The notes below the pieces were generated by a model, which saw only the letters and a list, made by a program, of their open reading frames with translations, was not told the DNA's origin and did not search any database. A stretch of 64,000 nt of DNA from Mycolicibacterium boenickei (GTDB lineage: Bacteria; Actinomycetota; Actinomycetes; Mycobacteriales; Mycobacteriaceae). The position numbers were made by a program, and so were the translations under genes. Shown here piece after piece: positions 26,657 to 35,473 of this stretch (positions within the stretch are counted from its first letter, which is position 1; each line of letters opens with the position of its first letter). Location: positions 6,076,001 through 6,140,000 of the forward strand of contig NZ_AP022579.1 in NCBI RefSeq assembly GCF_010731295.1, in the 5' to 3' direction.

Positions 26657-26670
26657 TGACAGGATCGTCA
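26657..26670. promoter_or_regulatory. TGACA-N4-TGTCA-type operator upstream of the ACAD operon
   Basis: TGACA-GGAT-CGTCA differs by one base from a perfect site. It lies 16-29 bases upstream of the ATG at 26641, the same distance as the site in front of the TetR at 60450. Confidence 0.5.
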
Positions 26671-26772
26671 GAAACAATGGCGCCACAGCGACGGTGGAGC
26701 GCGTAATAGTCGCGTAAGTACACGCTACTCACCCGGTCCGTTTTAGTGACGAACAAGTCAGATACTCGTATC

Positions 26773-27537
26773 TCACGACGATTCCCGATACCTGTCGACC
26801 AGCTGCTCGGCCCCCCGCGCCAGCAGTGCTACATCCGCACCGACCAGCACGAAACTCGCGCCGGCTGCGACGTACCGCCGCGCAATCGCCTCGTTGAACG
26901 CATTCACCCCGGCACTCTTGCCGTGTGCCACGATCGTCGCCAGCGCAGTCTCGATGGTGTGCACCACCTCCGGGTGTTCGGGCTGGCCGAGCTTGCCCAT
27001 CGACGCGGCCAAGTCGGCGGGTCCGATGAATACCGCGTCCACGCCGTCGACATCGGCGATGTCACCTAGCTGCTCCAGCGCCGCCACCGTCTCAACCTGC
27101 ACGGTCAGCGACACCGATGCGTCCGCGGTCGCCAGGTAGTCCGAGATCCGATTCCACCGGGACGCGCGCGCTAGGGCGCTGCCCACGCCGCGGATGCCGG
27201 TGGGTGGGTAGCGCGTGGCCGCCACCGCCGCACAGGCTTCCGCGGGGTCGTCGATCATCGGGACGATGAGGTTCTGCACTCCGATGTCGAGTAGCCGCTT
27301 GATCGTGACCGGGTCTGCGGACGGCGGGCGCACCAGGACGTCGACGTCGGGGTAGCCGGCCAGCACCTGCAACTGTTCCAGCGTGGTGTGCAGATCGTTG
27401 GGAGCATGTTCCTGGTCCAGCAGCACCCAGTCGATACCGGACCCCGCACAGATCTCGGTGACGTACCCGCTTCCAGAAGCCAGCCACATGCCGAATCTCG
27501 GGCGTCCGGCCCAGATCCGTTGCACCCACCGGTTCAC
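26773..27537 (-). CDS. HpcH/HpaI-type class II aldolase
   Basis: 254 residues with the HpcH/HpaI TIM-barrel pattern: [52 protein letters not shown] and [13 protein letters not shown]. The metal-binding Glu lies in VETVAALE and the Asp in GPADL. The family cleaves 4-hydroxy-2-oxo acids to pyruvate and an aldehyde, the last step of several meta-cleavage pathways. The GTG start overlaps the hydratase stop (GTGA). Together with the next two genes it forms a hydrolase-hydratase-aldolase set, with the aldolase last. Confidence 0.9.
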   Translation of the reverse strand: MNRWVQRIWAGRPRFGMWLASGSGYVTEICAGSGIDWVLLDQEHAPNDLHTTLEQLQVLAGYPDVDVLVRPPSADPVTIKRLLDIGVQNLIVPMIDDPAEACAAVAATRYPPTGIRGVGSALARASRWNRISDYLATADASVSLTVQVETVAALEQLGDIADVDGVDAVFIGPADLAASMGKLGQPEHPEVVHTIETALATIVAHGKSAGVNAFNEAIARRYVAAGASFVLVGADVALLARGAEQLVDRYRESS

Positions 27538-28355
27538 GACGACTCCCGATCAAACAACACCGAGACGGTGCCCAGCGGTCCGTAGTCGGCGACGAAGGTG
27601 TCCCCCAGCTCGGCGAATACCGGCTTGGTGAATGACCCGGACAAGATCACCTCACCGCGCTGCAGCGAAACACCGTGCGGAGCCAGCCTGTTCGCTAACC
27701 AGGCGACACCGTTACCGGGGTGGTTGAGCACCGCGGCGGCGACCCCGGACTCCTCGATGGTTCCGTTACGCAGCAGCAGTGCCGATACCCAGCGCAGATC
27801 GACGTCCAACGGCCGGAAGACCCGTCCCCCCAGCACCAGACCCGCGTTGGCGGCGTTGTCGGCGATGGTATCGACGATGGTGCGCAAGTGGCCGGTCTCG
27901 GGATCGGACATCTGCACCCTGGCATCGAGTATTTCCATTGCGGGCGTGACGAATTCGGTGGCGCGCAATACGTCGAACAGGGTGACGTCAGGCCCCTGTA
28001 GTGTTTCGCCGAGCACGAAGGCCAATTCGACTTCGACGCGGGGACGGATGAACCGGTCGGGCGGTACGCGTCCGCCGTCTTCGAAGAACATGTCATCGAA
28101 CAGCGCACCGTAGTCGGGTTCGTCGATCGAGACCGCGCGCTGCATCACGTTGGAGGTCAGACCGATCTTGCGGCCCTTGACCTTTCGGCCATCCGCGACC
28201 TTGTGCTCCACCAATGCCCGTTGGACGGCGTACGCATCCTCGATGGTCATGTCGGGGTAGTCCAGCGACAGTTGTCGGATCGGCGTGCGAGTCCGCTCGG
28301 CGCCGTACAGCCGACGAGCGATGTCTTCGAGGGCAGCGGGATCGGGGCGGGTCAT
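27534..28355 (-). CDS. 2-oxo-4-pentenoate / 2-oxohept-4-ene-dioate hydratase family protein
   Basis: 273 residues from ATG 28355 (ATGA overlap with the hydrolase gene). A much longer frame upstream is a shadow of the hydrolase. FAH-type hydratase motifs are visible: [21 protein letters not shown], the metal-ligand region [24 protein letters not shown] and [11 protein letters not shown]. The family adds water to 2-hydroxydienoates made by meta-cleavage hydrolases and hands the product to an aldolase, which is encoded next. Absence of a side-chain carboxylate-binding signature that I can identify leaves the exact substrate open. Confidence 0.9.
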   Translation of the reverse strand: MTRPDPAALEDIARRLYGAERTRTPIRQLSLDYPDMTIEDAYAVQRALVEHKVADGRKVKGRKIGLTSNVMQRAVSIDEPDYGALFDDMFFEDGGRVPPDRFIRPRVEVELAFVLGETLQGPDVTLFDVLRATEFVTPAMEILDARVQMSDPETGHLRTIVDTIADNAANAGLVLGGRVFRPLDVDLRWVSALLLRNGTIEESGVAAAVLNHPGNGVAWLANRLAPHGVSLQRGEVILSGSFTKPVFAELGDTFVADYGPLGTVSVLFDRESS

Positions 28356-29278
28356 CTCGTCAGAAACTCCACCGCTGCCGCATTGAACGCCTCTGGGTCT
28401 TCGAAATGCGGCCAGTGCCGCACCGACGGCATCTCGAACACCTCGGAGTTCGGGATCAGATCCGCAATGGTGCGTGCGGTGTCCTGGTAGACGCCGTGGT
28501 CCTTGCCGGAGGCGACGATCATCACCGGCGCGCTGATACCCCGCCACTTGTCGTCCGGAATCAGATTGCGGTGGCGCACCTTTTCGTCCTGCAGGATCAG
28601 CAGCCGGTCGATGGTGTTGCGAGTGTCCGCACGCCGATAGATCGACTGACGCAAACCGATGAGGTCAGGCAGGCGGTTGGCCTCGTCAGCGATCAGATGC
28701 GCGAACACGGCGTGCAGCGACTCCCAGGTCGGTTCATTGACCGCCTTGGTCCGTTCCGCGCGAATCCGCGCCATATTCGACGCCGACGCCTCCCGTCCGG
28801 CCGGCGACATCAGGATCAGCCTGTCCACCCGGTCGGGGTGGCCCACCGATACGGCGGAGGCGACGAACGCGCCCAGCGACATTGCCACAAGACTGGCCGA
28901 GGACATGCCGAAGTGGTCCATCACCCCGAGCACGTGCTCGACGTAGACCGCGATCTCGTAGTCATAGTCGGGCTTGTCGGTGAAGCCATTGCCCACCATA
29001 TCGATGGCCACGCAATGGAAGTGCTCGCTCAACGCGGCCAAGTTGGGCGCGAATGTCTCCCAGTGCCCGCCGGTGCCGTGCAGCAGGATGGCGTGCGGCT
29101 TGGCTGGATCGCCGGCCTCGACGTAGCGCGTCCGCACCGTCGTTCCGTTGACCTCGATATCGATGAACCCCTGACGGAACTCGAGCTCCTTCAGATACAT
29201 CCAGATGCTGCGGTAATCGCCGGTATCGGGCCCGGAGCCCCACTCCGCCTCGGTATGCGGTGCCTGCGCTTGGGTCAT
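28352..29278 (-). CDS. Alpha/beta hydrolase, meta-cleavage-product-hydrolase-like
   Basis: 308 residues from ATG 29278, with GGAAGGGTGAG directly upstream. An ATG six codons earlier overlaps that site. The alpha/beta-hydrolase triad is readable: oxyanion region [12 protein letters not shown], nucleophile Ser in VAMSLGAF, Asp in ASGKDHG, His in [12 protein letters not shown]. Together with the adjoining hydratase and HpaI-type aldolase genes this suggests C-C bond hydrolysis of a vinylogous 1,5-diketone (BphD/HsaD type). A perfect TGACA-N4-TGTCA site lies 24 bases upstream of the start. No extradiol dioxygenase is encoded in the window. Confidence 0.85.
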   Translation of the reverse strand: MTQAQAPHTEAEWGSGPDTGDYRSIWMYLKELEFRQGFIDIEVNGTTVRTRYVEAGDPAKPHAILLHGTGGHWETFAPNLAALSEHFHCVAIDMVGNGFTDKPDYDYEIAVYVEHVLGVMDHFGMSSASLVAMSLGAFVASAVSVGHPDRVDRLILMSPAGREASASNMARIRAERTKAVNEPTWESLHAVFAHLIADEANRLPDLIGLRQSIYRRADTRNTIDRLLILQDEKVRHRNLIPDDKWRGISAPVMIVASGKDHGVYQDTARTIADLIPNSEVFEMPSVRHWPHFEDPEAFNAAAVEFLTR

Positions 29279-29301
29279 CTCACCCTTCCTGATCATCTTT
29301 C

Positions 29302-29315
29302 TGACATCCTTGTCA
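29302..29315. promoter_or_regulatory. Perfect TGACA-N4-TGTCA operator upstream of the hydrolase operon
   Basis: TGACA-TCCT-TGTCA, 24 bases upstream of the ATG at 29278 of the leftward hydrolase-hydratase-aldolase operon. It belongs to a set of similar sites at 26657, 45162, 60466 and 60532. Confidence 0.6.
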
Positions 29316-29440
29316 ACTTATTCTCGTGACGCCAGACGAGTACGTCAATGGTGCCATAACCACTATGTTCCCATGTAAATAACAGATGAGATGGACCGAT
29401 GCCCCCCTTGTAACACCCCGATCCGATCACGTCCCGCGCA

Positions 29441-29469
29441 TTGATTCTGACAGTTGTATGCGGTAATAC
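29441..29469 (+). promoter_or_regulatory. Promoter-like element of the large rightward operon
   Basis: TTGATT at 29441-29446 and TAATAC at 29464-29469 are separated by 17 bases, a good sigma-70-type arrangement a few bases before the first gene. TTGATTCTGACAG (29441-29453) is repeated exactly at 45255-45267 in front of another acyl-CoA dehydrogenase. Confidence 0.5.
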
Positions 29470-29476
29470 TTGGCAG

Positions 29477-29722
29477 GTGACTTCTTCCGCCGGACGCCGC
29501 GAACTCGCCGAGTTGGTGAACGAGTTCGCCGCTGTGCGGGTGTCGTTGGACGTCAACGGCAACGGGCCTCGCCTGCTCGTCGAAGACTTGGAGAGCGGCC
29601 AGCACGTTTTTCTGTGCCCCCTTGAGCTGGCCAGCTTCACCCAGGCCACACCACAGGACCGTGAAGACTGGCTGTGGGTTGGCAACTTCCGCGGCGAACG
29701 TCGACCACGGGAGCAGCGGTGA
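29477..29722 (+). CDS. Small protein of unknown function, first gene of the large operon
   Basis: 81 residues from GTG 29477 (an ATG at 29441 lies in the promoter and is unlikely). The sequence is compact and soluble, with LAELVNEFAAVRVSLDVNG, LLVEDLESGQHVFLCPLEL and DWLWVGNFRGE. No domain is recognised. Its stop overlaps the thiolase start (GTGA), which supports that it is translated and belongs to the operon. It could be an accessory or regulatory protein of the thiolase/DUF35 pair. Confidence 0.6.
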   Translation: MTSSAGRRELAELVNEFAAVRVSLDVNGNGPRLLVEDLESGQHVFLCPLELASFTQATPQDREDWLWVGNFRGERRPREQR

Positions 29723-30873
29723 ATACACCCGATGTCGACCTGGTCGGCCTGGGTATGACAGCGATGTCGCTGCAGCCCGGGGCGACGCCGCTGCACCTGG
29801 CCGCCGAGGCGAGTGCCGCCGCGCTGGCCGATTCTCAGATCGGCCGCGCCGAGATCGACGGGCTGCTGGTCGGCTCCTCGCAAGGCGTGCGACCGGACCG
29901 CCTCGGTGTCGGATTCGCCGCGGCCGGCGGGTTCGGGGATCTGCGGCTGCTCGAACACGTTGAGATCAAGGGCGCCACCACCATTGCGATGATTCAGCGC
30001 GCCCGCCACGCGATCTTGACCGGCGAGGCGTCGACCGTGCTCTGCGTTTTCGCGGACACACCGTTGGTCGCAGGCAAGGGAGCGGGTTCGACGTATGCGC
30101 ACAGTGGCGGCAATGCCGGGATCCGCGGCTTGGAGCGCGCCTCCGGGCTGCTCGGCTCGGTACCGACGTACGCCCTACTGGCCCAGCGTTGGCTGCACAT
30201 CACAGGCACGGACCCGACCGCCCTGCGTTCGGTTGCCGTCACCGCCCGGGGCTGGGCGCTGGGTAACCCGGATGCCGTGAATCGAGAACCGCTCGACGAC
30301 GCTGGCTACGACGCCAGCCCGATGATCGCCGAACCATTGCGCCGGCTCGACTGTGCCCGCCCGGTGAACGGCGCGGTCGCAGTGGTACTGACGGGCCGGC
30401 CCTCGATCGGGACCAACCGGCTGCGGGTGCGCGGCGCCGGCCGCGACCATCCGGTGCGACGCCGCCGCGCGAGCGCGGAGTCATGGTTCGGCGGGGGCCG
30501 CCGAGCAGTGGACGACGCACTGCAGCAGGCCGGCATGACCCGGTCGGACCTCGATATCGCCGAGCTGTATGACCCGTTCTCGATCGTCACGCTGCTGCTG
30601 CTCGACGAATACCAGCTGACCGGCGACGTTCCCGCGGGCTCCTTTGTGCGCGACGGCCAGACCGGCCCCGGCGGGGCGCTGCCGACCAACACCGGCGGGG
30701 GGCAGCTGTCCGGTTTCTATCTGCAGGGCATGACGCCGCTGGCCGAGGCAGTCGTCCAGCTGCGTGGCGCCGGCGGGCAACGCCAGGTCCCGGACGCGAC
30801 GGTGGCACTGGTCGGCGGGATCGGCGGCCGACTGGACCACCACGCCGCGCTGGTGCTGGAGCGTACGGCATGA
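29719..30873 (+). CDS. Thiolase-fold aldolase-like protein (Ltp2 type), no nucleophilic Cys
   Basis: 384 residues from GTG 29719. It has the thiolase superfamily fold: DADID-like AEIDGLLVGSSQG, the C-terminal ELYDPFSIVTLLLLDEY, and GALPTNTGGGQLSGFY. The place of the acylated Cys reads VEIKGATTIAMIQ, without Cys. It is followed with an ATGA overlap by a DUF35 protein with a zinc ribbon. In steroid degradation Ltp2 works with the DUF35 domain of ChsH2 as a retro-aldolase that removes a side-chain fragment. The same pairing here suggests a C-C lyase acting on a beta-hydroxyacyl-CoA. Confidence 0.87.
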   Translation: MNTPDVDLVGLGMTAMSLQPGATPLHLAAEASAAALADSQIGRAEIDGLLVGSSQGVRPDRLGVGFAAAGGFGDLRLLEHVEIKGATTIAMIQRARHAILTGEASTVLCVFADTPLVAGKGAGSTYAHSGGNAGIRGLERASGLLGSVPTYALLAQRWLHITGTDPTALRSVAVTARGWALGNPDAVNREPLDDAGYDASPMIAEPLRRLDCARPVNGAVAVVLTGRPSIGTNRLRVRGAGRDHPVRRRRASAESWFGGGRRAVDDALQQAGMTRSDLDIAELYDPFSIVTLLLLDEYQLTGDVPAGSFVRDGQTGPGGALPTNTGGGQLSGFYLQGMTPLAEAVVQLRGAGGQRQVPDATVALVGGIGGRLDHHAALVLERTA

Positions 30874-31310
30874 CCACCGTGACGCTGCAGGATTGGTTGC
30901 TGGACAACACCCTTGCGCCTACCGTCGTCGGCGATTCGTTGGCGCCGCTGTATGACGCGGCCACCCGGGGTGAGCTCGCGCTGCCGTTCTGCGCCGGGTG
31001 CGCGCAGCCCGTCGAACTCGACCAGGAAATCTGCGATATCTGCGGGTCCCCCGAACACAATTGGCGCACAGTCGAACTGCAGGGCATCGTGCACTCCGCG
31101 ACGCTCATGCACCGGCGCGAACCTGGCCTGGTCCGCGCACAAAACCCGTATCCCATCATCGACATCGAGCTGAACAGCGGGCACCGTCTGGTACTCACCA
31201 CGCTGCGTCCTGCGGACGCCGCACCCGCTATCGGCACCGCGGCGACTATCGGTTTCCGCCACCTCGGCAATGTCGCGATACCAGCCATCGACACCCTGGA
31301 GGACCAGTGA
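30870..31310 (+). CDS. DUF35 / zinc-ribbon OB-fold partner of the thiolase-like protein
   Basis: 146 residues. A rubredoxin-like zinc ribbon, CAGC at about 42-45 and CDIC at about 56-59, precedes an OB-fold with VELQGIVHSATLMHRRE and the hydrophobic strand PYPIIDIELNSGHRLV. DUF35 proteins bind thiolase-like partners and complete the acyl-CoA pocket. The four-base overlaps on both sides (thiolase and Rieske alpha subunit) imply tight co-expression. Contrast with the DUF35 protein at 56529, which has no zinc-ribbon cysteines. Confidence 0.88.
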   Translation: MTTVTLQDWLLDNTLAPTVVGDSLAPLYDAATRGELALPFCAGCAQPVELDQEICDICGSPEHNWRTVELQGIVHSATLMHRREPGLVRAQNPYPIIDIELNSGHRLVLTTLRPADAAPAIGTAATIGFRHLGNVAIPAIDTLEDQ

Positions 31311-32596
31311 CGACTCTCGAACCTGCGACCGACGTTGACGATTTCGACGTCCGCAGCATCGTCCAGACCGACCGCGTGCACGGGTCGGTCTACACTTCCG
31401 CCGATATCTTCCGACGTGAGATGGACACCATCTTCAAGACCGGCTGGGTCTACGTCGCGCACGACAGCGAGGTCAGCGAGCCCGGCGATTACCTCACCCG
31501 GTTCATCGGTCACGACCCCGTCGTGGTGGTCCGCGGTAAGGACGGAGAGGTCAGGGTCCTGCTCAACCGCTGCACCCATCGCGCCAACAAGCTGTGCAAC
31601 GCCGAGATGGGCAACGCAAACTCGTTCCGCTGCCCCTATCACGGCTGGACCTTCAGCAACACCGGTGCACTACAAGGTGTTCCGATGCGCGAGGGTTACG
31701 GCGACGCCTATCCAGAGGTGCGCGCCGAACTCGGTCTGGCACAGGCCGCGCGGGTGGACAGCTATGGCGGGTTCGTCTTCGCCTCACTGTCCCCCGACGG
31801 CGTCTCCCTACGCGAGCATCTCGGCAACGCCGCACGGGCCATCGACCGTCTGCTCAACCTGTCCCCCACCGGCAAGATCGACCTGCGGGCCAACTGGATG
31901 AAGCATCTTCACCACGCAAACTGGAAGATGGTGGTGGAGAACAATGTTGACGGCTACCACGCACTGTTCACCCACGCCTCGGTGTACGACGCGATCAAGC
32001 CGGCCAAGGTGTCGCACGTCCCGACAAAGGTGGACGTGCTCGTGCGCGATCTCGGCAATGGGCACTCGGAGATCGACTACACCGACGAATACCGGAAGCT
32101 TGACGAGGAATTCGTCTGGTACGGACGAATTCCCCGGGCCAAGCTCCCCGACTACGTCGAGGCGCTGGAAGGCGCCTACGGCCCCGAGCAGGCACACGAC
32201 GCGCTGGTGGTCGGGCCGCCGCACACCTTGATCTGGCCGAACCTGTTCCTCGCCGAGATGAACGTGATGTTCGTCGAGCCGCAGGCTCCGGATCGCACCG
32301 TCGCGTATACCACCGCGGTGCTGATTCCCGGCCAGGATGCACTCAACGAACGCACCCTGCGGCGATCCGAGGGTGCGATGGGCCCGGCAGGCTTCCTCAT
32401 CGCCGATGATGGCGAGATCGGGATGCGCAACCAAGCCGGACTCGCCGCAGAACTGCCGGAATGGCTGGTCCTGGCCCGCGGAGTGTCCGACGACATCACC
32501 GACGAGACCGGAATCATCAACCGGGACAAGAGCGCCGAGACACCGCAGCGTGGGTTCTACTCGCAATGGGCGGCCGTCGTCGGCGGGGAGGCATGA
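31307..32596 (+). CDS. Rieske ring-hydroxylating dioxygenase, large (alpha) subunit
   Basis: 429 residues from GTG 31307 (GTGA overlap). A Rieske [2Fe-2S] site is formed by C89-x-H91 and C109-x2-H112 (CTHRANKLC and CPYHGW). The mononuclear iron site is D215-x2-H218-x4-H223 within ENNVDGYHALFTH. Such enzymes put two hydroxyls on an aromatic ring, or act as monooxygenases, with electrons from a ferredoxin and reductase. The small subunit is encoded next. No dedicated ferredoxin or reductase gene lies in this operon. Candidates elsewhere in the window are the ferredoxin at 44799 and FprB. Confidence 0.93.
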   Translation: MTTLEPATDVDDFDVRSIVQTDRVHGSVYTSADIFRREMDTIFKTGWVYVAHDSEVSEPGDYLTRFIGHDPVVVVRGKDGEVRVLLNRCTHRANKLCNAEMGNANSFRCPYHGWTFSNTGALQGVPMREGYGDAYPEVRAELGLAQAARVDSYGGFVFASLSPDGVSLREHLGNAARAIDRLLNLSPTGKIDLRANWMKHLHHANWKMVVENNVDGYHALFTHASVYDAIKPAKVSHVPTKVDVLVRDLGNGHSEIDYTDEYRKLDEEFVWYGRIPRAKLPDYVEALEGAYGPEQAHDALVVGPPHTLIWPNLFLAEMNVMFVEPQAPDRTVAYTTAVLIPGQDALNERTLRRSEGAMGPAGFLIADDGEIGMRNQAGLAAELPEWLVLARGVSDDITDETGIINRDKSAETPQRGFYSQWAAVVGGEA

Positions 32597-33114
32597 CCAT
32601 GACCGCTGACACCACACCCCGGATCCGTCCCGTCCTGCACCCGGTTCCCGACGCCGAGATCGTGGCTTTCCTGAACCTGGAGGCCCGGCTGGCCGACGAG
32701 GGCCGCTACTCGGAGTGGGAAGCGCTATGGGCCGATGATGACGACCAGGTCGAGTACCGCGTCCCCATTCACCCCGAGGACAATCCACGGACCACGCTCG
32801 CTTATATCAACGACAACCGGCGCCGAATCAAGAGCCGGGTGGCTCAACTCAACACTGGCAATCGACACTCGCAGACACCGCCCTCGGTGATGCGAAGGAT
32901 GCTGTCCAACTCTGAGGTCGTCGCGGAAGAGGGCGATACCGTCACCGTCGAATCCAACTTCGCGTTGTTCGAATACCGGATACGGCAAAGGTTCTGGGCT
33001 GGAAGGGTGATCCACACCGTGCGCCGCTCCCCCGACGGCCCTTGGCTGATCCGCAAGATCGTGCACCTGATCGACGCGGGTGGACCGGTCGAAACCCTGG
33101 CATTCCTGATCTGA
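32593..33114 (+). CDS. Rieske dioxygenase small (beta) subunit
   Basis: 173 residues in an ATGA overlap with the alpha subunit gene. NTF2-like cone fold: FLNLEARLADEGRYSEWEAL, the usual WADDD motif, IKSRVAQLNTGNRHSQTPPS, and C-terminal GPWLIRKIVHLIDA. Beta subunits are structural and can influence substrate choice. Its presence shows the enzyme is an alpha3beta3 dioxygenase, unlike the single-subunit KshA-like protein at 58010. The stop shares a base with the next ATG (TGATG). Confidence 0.9.
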   Translation: MTMTADTTPRIRPVLHPVPDAEIVAFLNLEARLADEGRYSEWEALWADDDDQVEYRVPIHPEDNPRTTLAYINDNRRRIKSRVAQLNTGNRHSQTPPSVMRRMLSNSEVVAEEGDTVTVESNFALFEYRIRQRFWAGRVIHTVRRSPDGPWLIRKIVHLIDAGGPVETLAFLI

Positions 33115-34688
33115 TGTTCATCGGAGACATCGCGGCCAACAATGCCCGCCGCTACCCAGACAAGACCGCGCTCGTCGACGCCGACCGGGCACACACCTGG
33201 TCCCAGGTCGACGAACGGGCCCGCCGGCTCGCCAACCACCTGACCACCCGGGGGCTGACACCCGGGGACCGGGTGATGGTGATCGCCCGCAACTGTATTG
33301 AATGGCCCGAGATCTCGTTCGGTCTGGCCAAAGCAGGGTTGATCGCCGTTCCGGTCAACATCCGGCTCGCACCCGACGAGGTCGCCCACGTCCGCGAGGA
33401 TTCCGGTGCCCGGGCGGTGCTCGTTCACGCCGACCACGCGGGCAAGTTCGGCGACGAGCTGACCGGTCTCAGTGTGGTCCTGACGATCGGCCCCGAGTAC
33501 GAATCGGCCTTGGCCGGCGCGGATCCGATTGCCCCTCAGATCGATATCTCGCCCGACGACATCGCCGTCATCCTGTACACCAGCGGCACCACCGGTCGCG
33601 CGAAGGGCGTCATGCATTCCCATCGCGCACTGCTCTATCAGGCTGCTGACACCAACCTGGTCACCGAGGCCAATCGCTCGGACGTCATGCTGGCGACGAC
33701 GCCGTTCTTCACCGCGGGCGGCATGGTGCGCACGGTGTCCTGGCTGTATCTGGGCCAGACCATGGTGATCCACCAGCGATTCGACCCGCAGGCCGTCATC
33801 GATGAGATCGAACGCAGCAGGATCACCTTCACCACATTCATCCCGACCATGCTGCATCGCACCCTGGCCATCCTGGAGGAGGGTCCACCGCGGGACATGT
33901 CCAGCCTGCGTCGGATCTCCTACGGTTCGGCCCCCGTGCCGCCGGGCCTGGCCCGCAAGGCGATGGACCTGCTCGGCTGCGATCTCCAGCAGCGGTACGG
34001 GCTGACCGAATGCGGTGGGCAGGCAACGATCCTCACCCCACAGGATCATCGCGATATCGTTGCAGGCCGGACATCGATCGCCACTTCGTGCGGCCAGGAA
34101 ACACCGATGTGCGTCATCCGGGTCATCGGCCCGGACGGCACCGACGCCACCACGGGCGAGGTCGGCGAGATCGTGATCGCCAGCCCCGCCAACGCCATCG
34201 GGTACTGGAACCGTCCCGAACAGACTGCGGAGACGTTCCGGCCCGACGGCCTGCGCAGCGGCGACCTCGGCTATCTCGACGGGGACGGCTATCTGCACAT
34301 CACCGGCCGCAAGACCGACATGATCATCTCCGGTGGGTTCAACGTGTATCCCGCGGAGATCGAGCGCGTCATCGCGCACCACAGCGGGGTCGACCTGGTT
34401 GCCGTGGTCGGCGCACCGGACCCGGAATGGGGCGAAACCCCGGTCGCGGTGATCATTCCAAAGTCGCACATCACCGATCGCGATGCGCTGAGTACAGAAC
34501 TCACGGCGCTGTGTCGTGCCGAGTTGGCCGGCTACAAGCAACCCCGCCGCTTCATGTTCTGGACCGAGTTCCCGCTGGGGCCCGCGGGGAAGATCCTCAA
34601 ACGCGAGATAGCCAACCAGATAAACAACGTCGTCGATGAGGGTGCGATGGTGCCGGTACCCACCGGATCGACAGAGGAGCACGCGTGA
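33114..34688 (+). CDS. Acyl-CoA synthetase / AMP-dependent ligase
   Basis: 524 residues from ATG 33114. ANL motifs: YTSGTTGRAKGVMHSH (A3), QQRYGLTECGG (A5), GYLHITGRKTDMIISGGFN (A8, with the preceding SGDLGYLDGDG), and the catalytic Lys in PAGKILKREI near the C-terminus. It would activate the pathway substrate or an intermediate carboxylate as CoA thioester. It sits between the dioxygenase and crotonase genes with base-level overlaps on both sides. The upstream frame extension lies inside the beta-subunit gene and is ignored. Confidence 0.92.
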   Translation: MFIGDIAANNARRYPDKTALVDADRAHTWSQVDERARRLANHLTTRGLTPGDRVMVIARNCIEWPEISFGLAKAGLIAVPVNIRLAPDEVAHVREDSGARAVLVHADHAGKFGDELTGLSVVLTIGPEYESALAGADPIAPQIDISPDDIAVILYTSGTTGRAKGVMHSHRALLYQAADTNLVTEANRSDVMLATTPFFTAGGMVRTVSWLYLGQTMVIHQRFDPQAVIDEIERSRITFTTFIPTMLHRTLAILEEGPPRDMSSLRRISYGSAPVPPGLARKAMDLLGCDLQQRYGLTECGGQATILTPQDHRDIVAGRTSIATSCGQETPMCVIRVIGPDGTDATTGEVGEIVIASPANAIGYWNRPEQTAETFRPDGLRSGDLGYLDGDGYLHITGRKTDMIISGGFNVYPAEIERVIAHHSGVDLVAVVGAPDPEWGETPVAVIIPKSHITDRDALSTELTALCRAELAGYKQPRRFMFWTEFPLGPAGKILKREIANQINNVVDEGAMVPVPTGSTEEHA

Positions 34689-35464
34689 CGACCGCCGGCC
34701 TGGAGACCATCGAGTTCGAGGTGAGCGACCACGTCGCCACTGTGACACTCAATCGGCCCGAGAAGTTGAATAGTTTCACCGAGCAGATGGCCGCCGACCT
34801 CGGCAGTGCGTGGGCGCGAGTACGCGACGACGACGACATTCACGTCGCGGTGCTCCAGGCCAACGGCGACCGAGCCTTCTGCACCGGCATCGACATCGCC
34901 GCCGGCACCTGGTGGAAGCACAAAACCATCTTCAACCAGGAAGACCCCGGCGAGCTCCTGGGCCCCAAGGCGCACAAGGTGTGGAAGCCGGTGATCGCCG
35001 CACTACACGGCATCGTCGCCGGCGGTGCGATGTACTTCGTCAACGAATGTGATTTCGCTATCTGCAGCGAGACCGCCACCTTCTTCGACCCCCATCCCAA
35101 TGCGGGCATCGTGTCGGCACTGGAACCCATGGGCATGCTCGCGATGGGCCTTCCCTACGGCGAGGTGATGCGCTGGGCGCTGCTGGGCAGCGAGGAACGG
35201 ATGACTGCCCAGACCGCACTGCGCATCGGCATTGTCACCGAGATCGTCCCCGACGCTCGATTGCGCTCCCGCGCCGCCGAGTTGGCGGCCGAGGTCGCCG
35301 CCCGCCGCCCCGCGGGCATTCAGGGAACAGTCCGCGCCATGTGGGAGGCCCGTGATCTGCCGCCGACGATCGCCGCGCGGCACGGGAAGTTCTACACCGA
35401 TCTGGGCAATGCCGGCGCCAAGCCGGACTCACTCAACAACAAGAAGAAGCCGCGAACTCGATGA
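34685..35464 (+). CDS. Crotonase-fold protein lacking the two usual catalytic glutamates
   Basis: 259 residues, GTGA overlap with the ligase gene. The crotonase fold is clear (TVTLNRPEKLNSFTEQM, ADGDRAFCTGIDI-like oxyanion region, ALHGIVAGGAMYFVNECD). In enoyl-CoA hydratase the residues in GGGCELA and QPEILLG are Glu144 and Glu164. The aligned segments here, GGAMYFVNECD and FFDPHPNAG, have Tyr and His. It may therefore catalyse something other than hydration, such as ring opening, decarboxylation or isomerisation, as several crotonase relatives in ring degradation do. The C-terminus is basic (NNKKKPRTR). Confidence 0.85.
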   Translation: MTTAGLETIEFEVSDHVATVTLNRPEKLNSFTEQMAADLGSAWARVRDDDDIHVAVLQANGDRAFCTGIDIAAGTWWKHKTIFNQEDPGELLGPKAHKVWKPVIAALHGIVAGGAMYFVNECDFAICSETATFFDPHPNAGIVSALEPMGMLAMGLPYGEVMRWALLGSEERMTAQTALRIGIVTEIVPDARLRSRAAELAAEVAARRPAGIQGTVRAMWEARDLPPTIAARHGKFYTDLGNAGAKPDSLNNKKKPRTR

Positions 35465-35473
35465 GGAGCGCGC

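Noticed and set aside
28352..29278. Naming the hydrolase HsaD or BphD
   Set aside because: The triad and neighbours fit a meta-cleavage-product hydrolase, but no extradiol dioxygenase is present and substrate-specific residues cannot be judged by eye.
32844..34748. A 634-codon open frame on the minus strand opposite the CoA ligase
   Set aside because: It mirrors the dioxygenase beta-subunit and ligase genes, which have full family motifs. Its protein has biased composition (many Asp, His, Gly, Arg) and no domain. Long antisense frames are common in high-GC DNA.
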